From: Saprospiraceae bacterium
GTDB lineage: Bacteria > Bacteroidota > Bacteroidia > Chitinophagales > Saprospiraceae
Direction: 5' to 3'
Assembly: GCA_016787415.1 (NCBI GenBank)
Contig: JAEUUT010000107.1
Span: forward strand, 1 to 39,073
DNA: 39,073 nt
The notes under the pieces: model-generated
What the model was told of the DNA's origin: nothing
Seen by the model: only the letters and a program-made list of their open reading frames with translations
Databases searched by the model: none
Position numbers and translations under genes: made by a program
Shown: positions 38,864-39,073 of the stretch, one piece after another
Numbering within the stretch: position 1 is the first letter of the stretch
Layout: the number at the start of each line of letters is the position of its first letter

Positions 38864-39073
38864 CTACTTCTGCGCTTCCTTGATCATAAAAATCTCCGCA
38901 TTTTCCGGCGTGATACTGATCAGGTTGCCCCGACCACTAACGGAAACAGTTTTCAGATTTTGCCCCGGTTTACTGCCAAATTTGAACACAGAAAGTGAAA
39001 TGCCTGCTTCGGCGTGCTGGCGAATTTGCTCCAGCAGGGTTTCGGAAAGGGTAAAATCGCCATCTGTAGCGAG
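38864..39073 (-). CDS. VWA-domain-like protein, C-terminal part (truncated by window edge)
   Basis: Sixty-nine codons are visible, open at the window edge. They encode LATDGDFTLSETLLEQIRQ, GISLSVFKFGSKPGQNLK, then VSGRGNLISITPENAEIFMI. This matches the strand-helix-strand ending of von Willebrand A domains (ATDGDF, then SVFxFG), probably of a VWA protein with T9SS or TonB relations seen in Bacteroidota, though only the C-terminus is in view. The gene ends before the dikinase promoter and is on the same strand. Confidence 0.6.
   Translation of the reverse strand, partial: LATDGDFTLSETLLEQIRQHAEAGISLSVFKFGSKPGQNLKTVSVSGRGNLISITPENAEIFMIKEAQK

Overview
The window looks like a chromosomal segment from a Bacteroidota bacterium, probably a Saprospiria-like lineage; the class is inference. 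The signs are: no Shine-Dalgarno sequences before most genes; several promoters matching the Bacteroidota consensus (TTTG - about 19 to 21 nt - TAnnTTTG); secreted proteins with type IX secretion (T9SS) C-terminal sorting domains; and a Bacteroidota-type RpoB rifampicin region. No rRNA gene, CRISPR array or prophage is present.

Region 1 (1-15.7 kb) is the translation/transcription core block, all on the + strand: trnT(TGT)-trnY(GTA)-trnG(TCC)-trnT(GGT)-tuf-trnW(CCA)-secE-nusG-rplK-rplA-rplJ-rplL-rpoB-[glycosyltransferase-like gene]-rpoC, ending at an intrinsic terminator. The order of tRNAs, tuf, secE-nusG and rplKAJL-rpoBC is the classical bacterial one. Two things are not classical. First, a 334-codon gene with a GT-A type DxD motif sits between rpoB and rpoC. 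Second, most spacers of the block hold a long inverted repeat whose arms are built from short tandem units of about 6-9 nt. The unit differs from spacer to spacer (GAGAAGYGAGA, AAAACAC, GATGAATGA, GTTATCA, GGTTGATGA and others), but the hairpin design recurs. The best case, just before rpoC, pairs 48 of 49 positions.

Region 2 (15.9-22.3 kb) is an accessory, repeat-rich stretch. It holds a zinc-ribbon membrane protein and a REP-associated tyrosine transposase (RAYT) between two direct GC-rich REP-type copies. It also has a perfect 29-bp bidirectional terminator, a secreted LolA-like protein and more REP remnants. A 147-nt compound palindrome and a small membrane protein follow. Then come a TPR-Arr rifampin ADP-ribosyltransferase with an unknown partner gene, and an alpha/beta hydrolase.

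Region 3 (22.4-29.6 kb, + strand) encodes envelope proteins: a 1211-aa parallel beta-helix protein, an orphan 3' gene fragment, a T9SS-sorted esterase and an outer-membrane beta-barrel protein. A hairpin separates it from Region 4 (29.6-39.1 kb, - strand). Region 4 holds a POT peptide transporter, a polytopic membrane protein, an SH3-domain secreted protein, a prolyl oligopeptidase and a small secreted protein. It ends with a secreted T9SS protein that has a phosphohistidine-swivel plus ATP-grasp (PPDK_N) dikinase architecture, and a truncated VWA-domain-like gene at the window edge.

The strongest candidates for something undescribed are the structure-conserved, sequence-variable tandem-repeat hairpins of the RNA polymerase operon, the gene wedged between rpoB and rpoC, and the extracytoplasmic glucan-dikinase-like protein.
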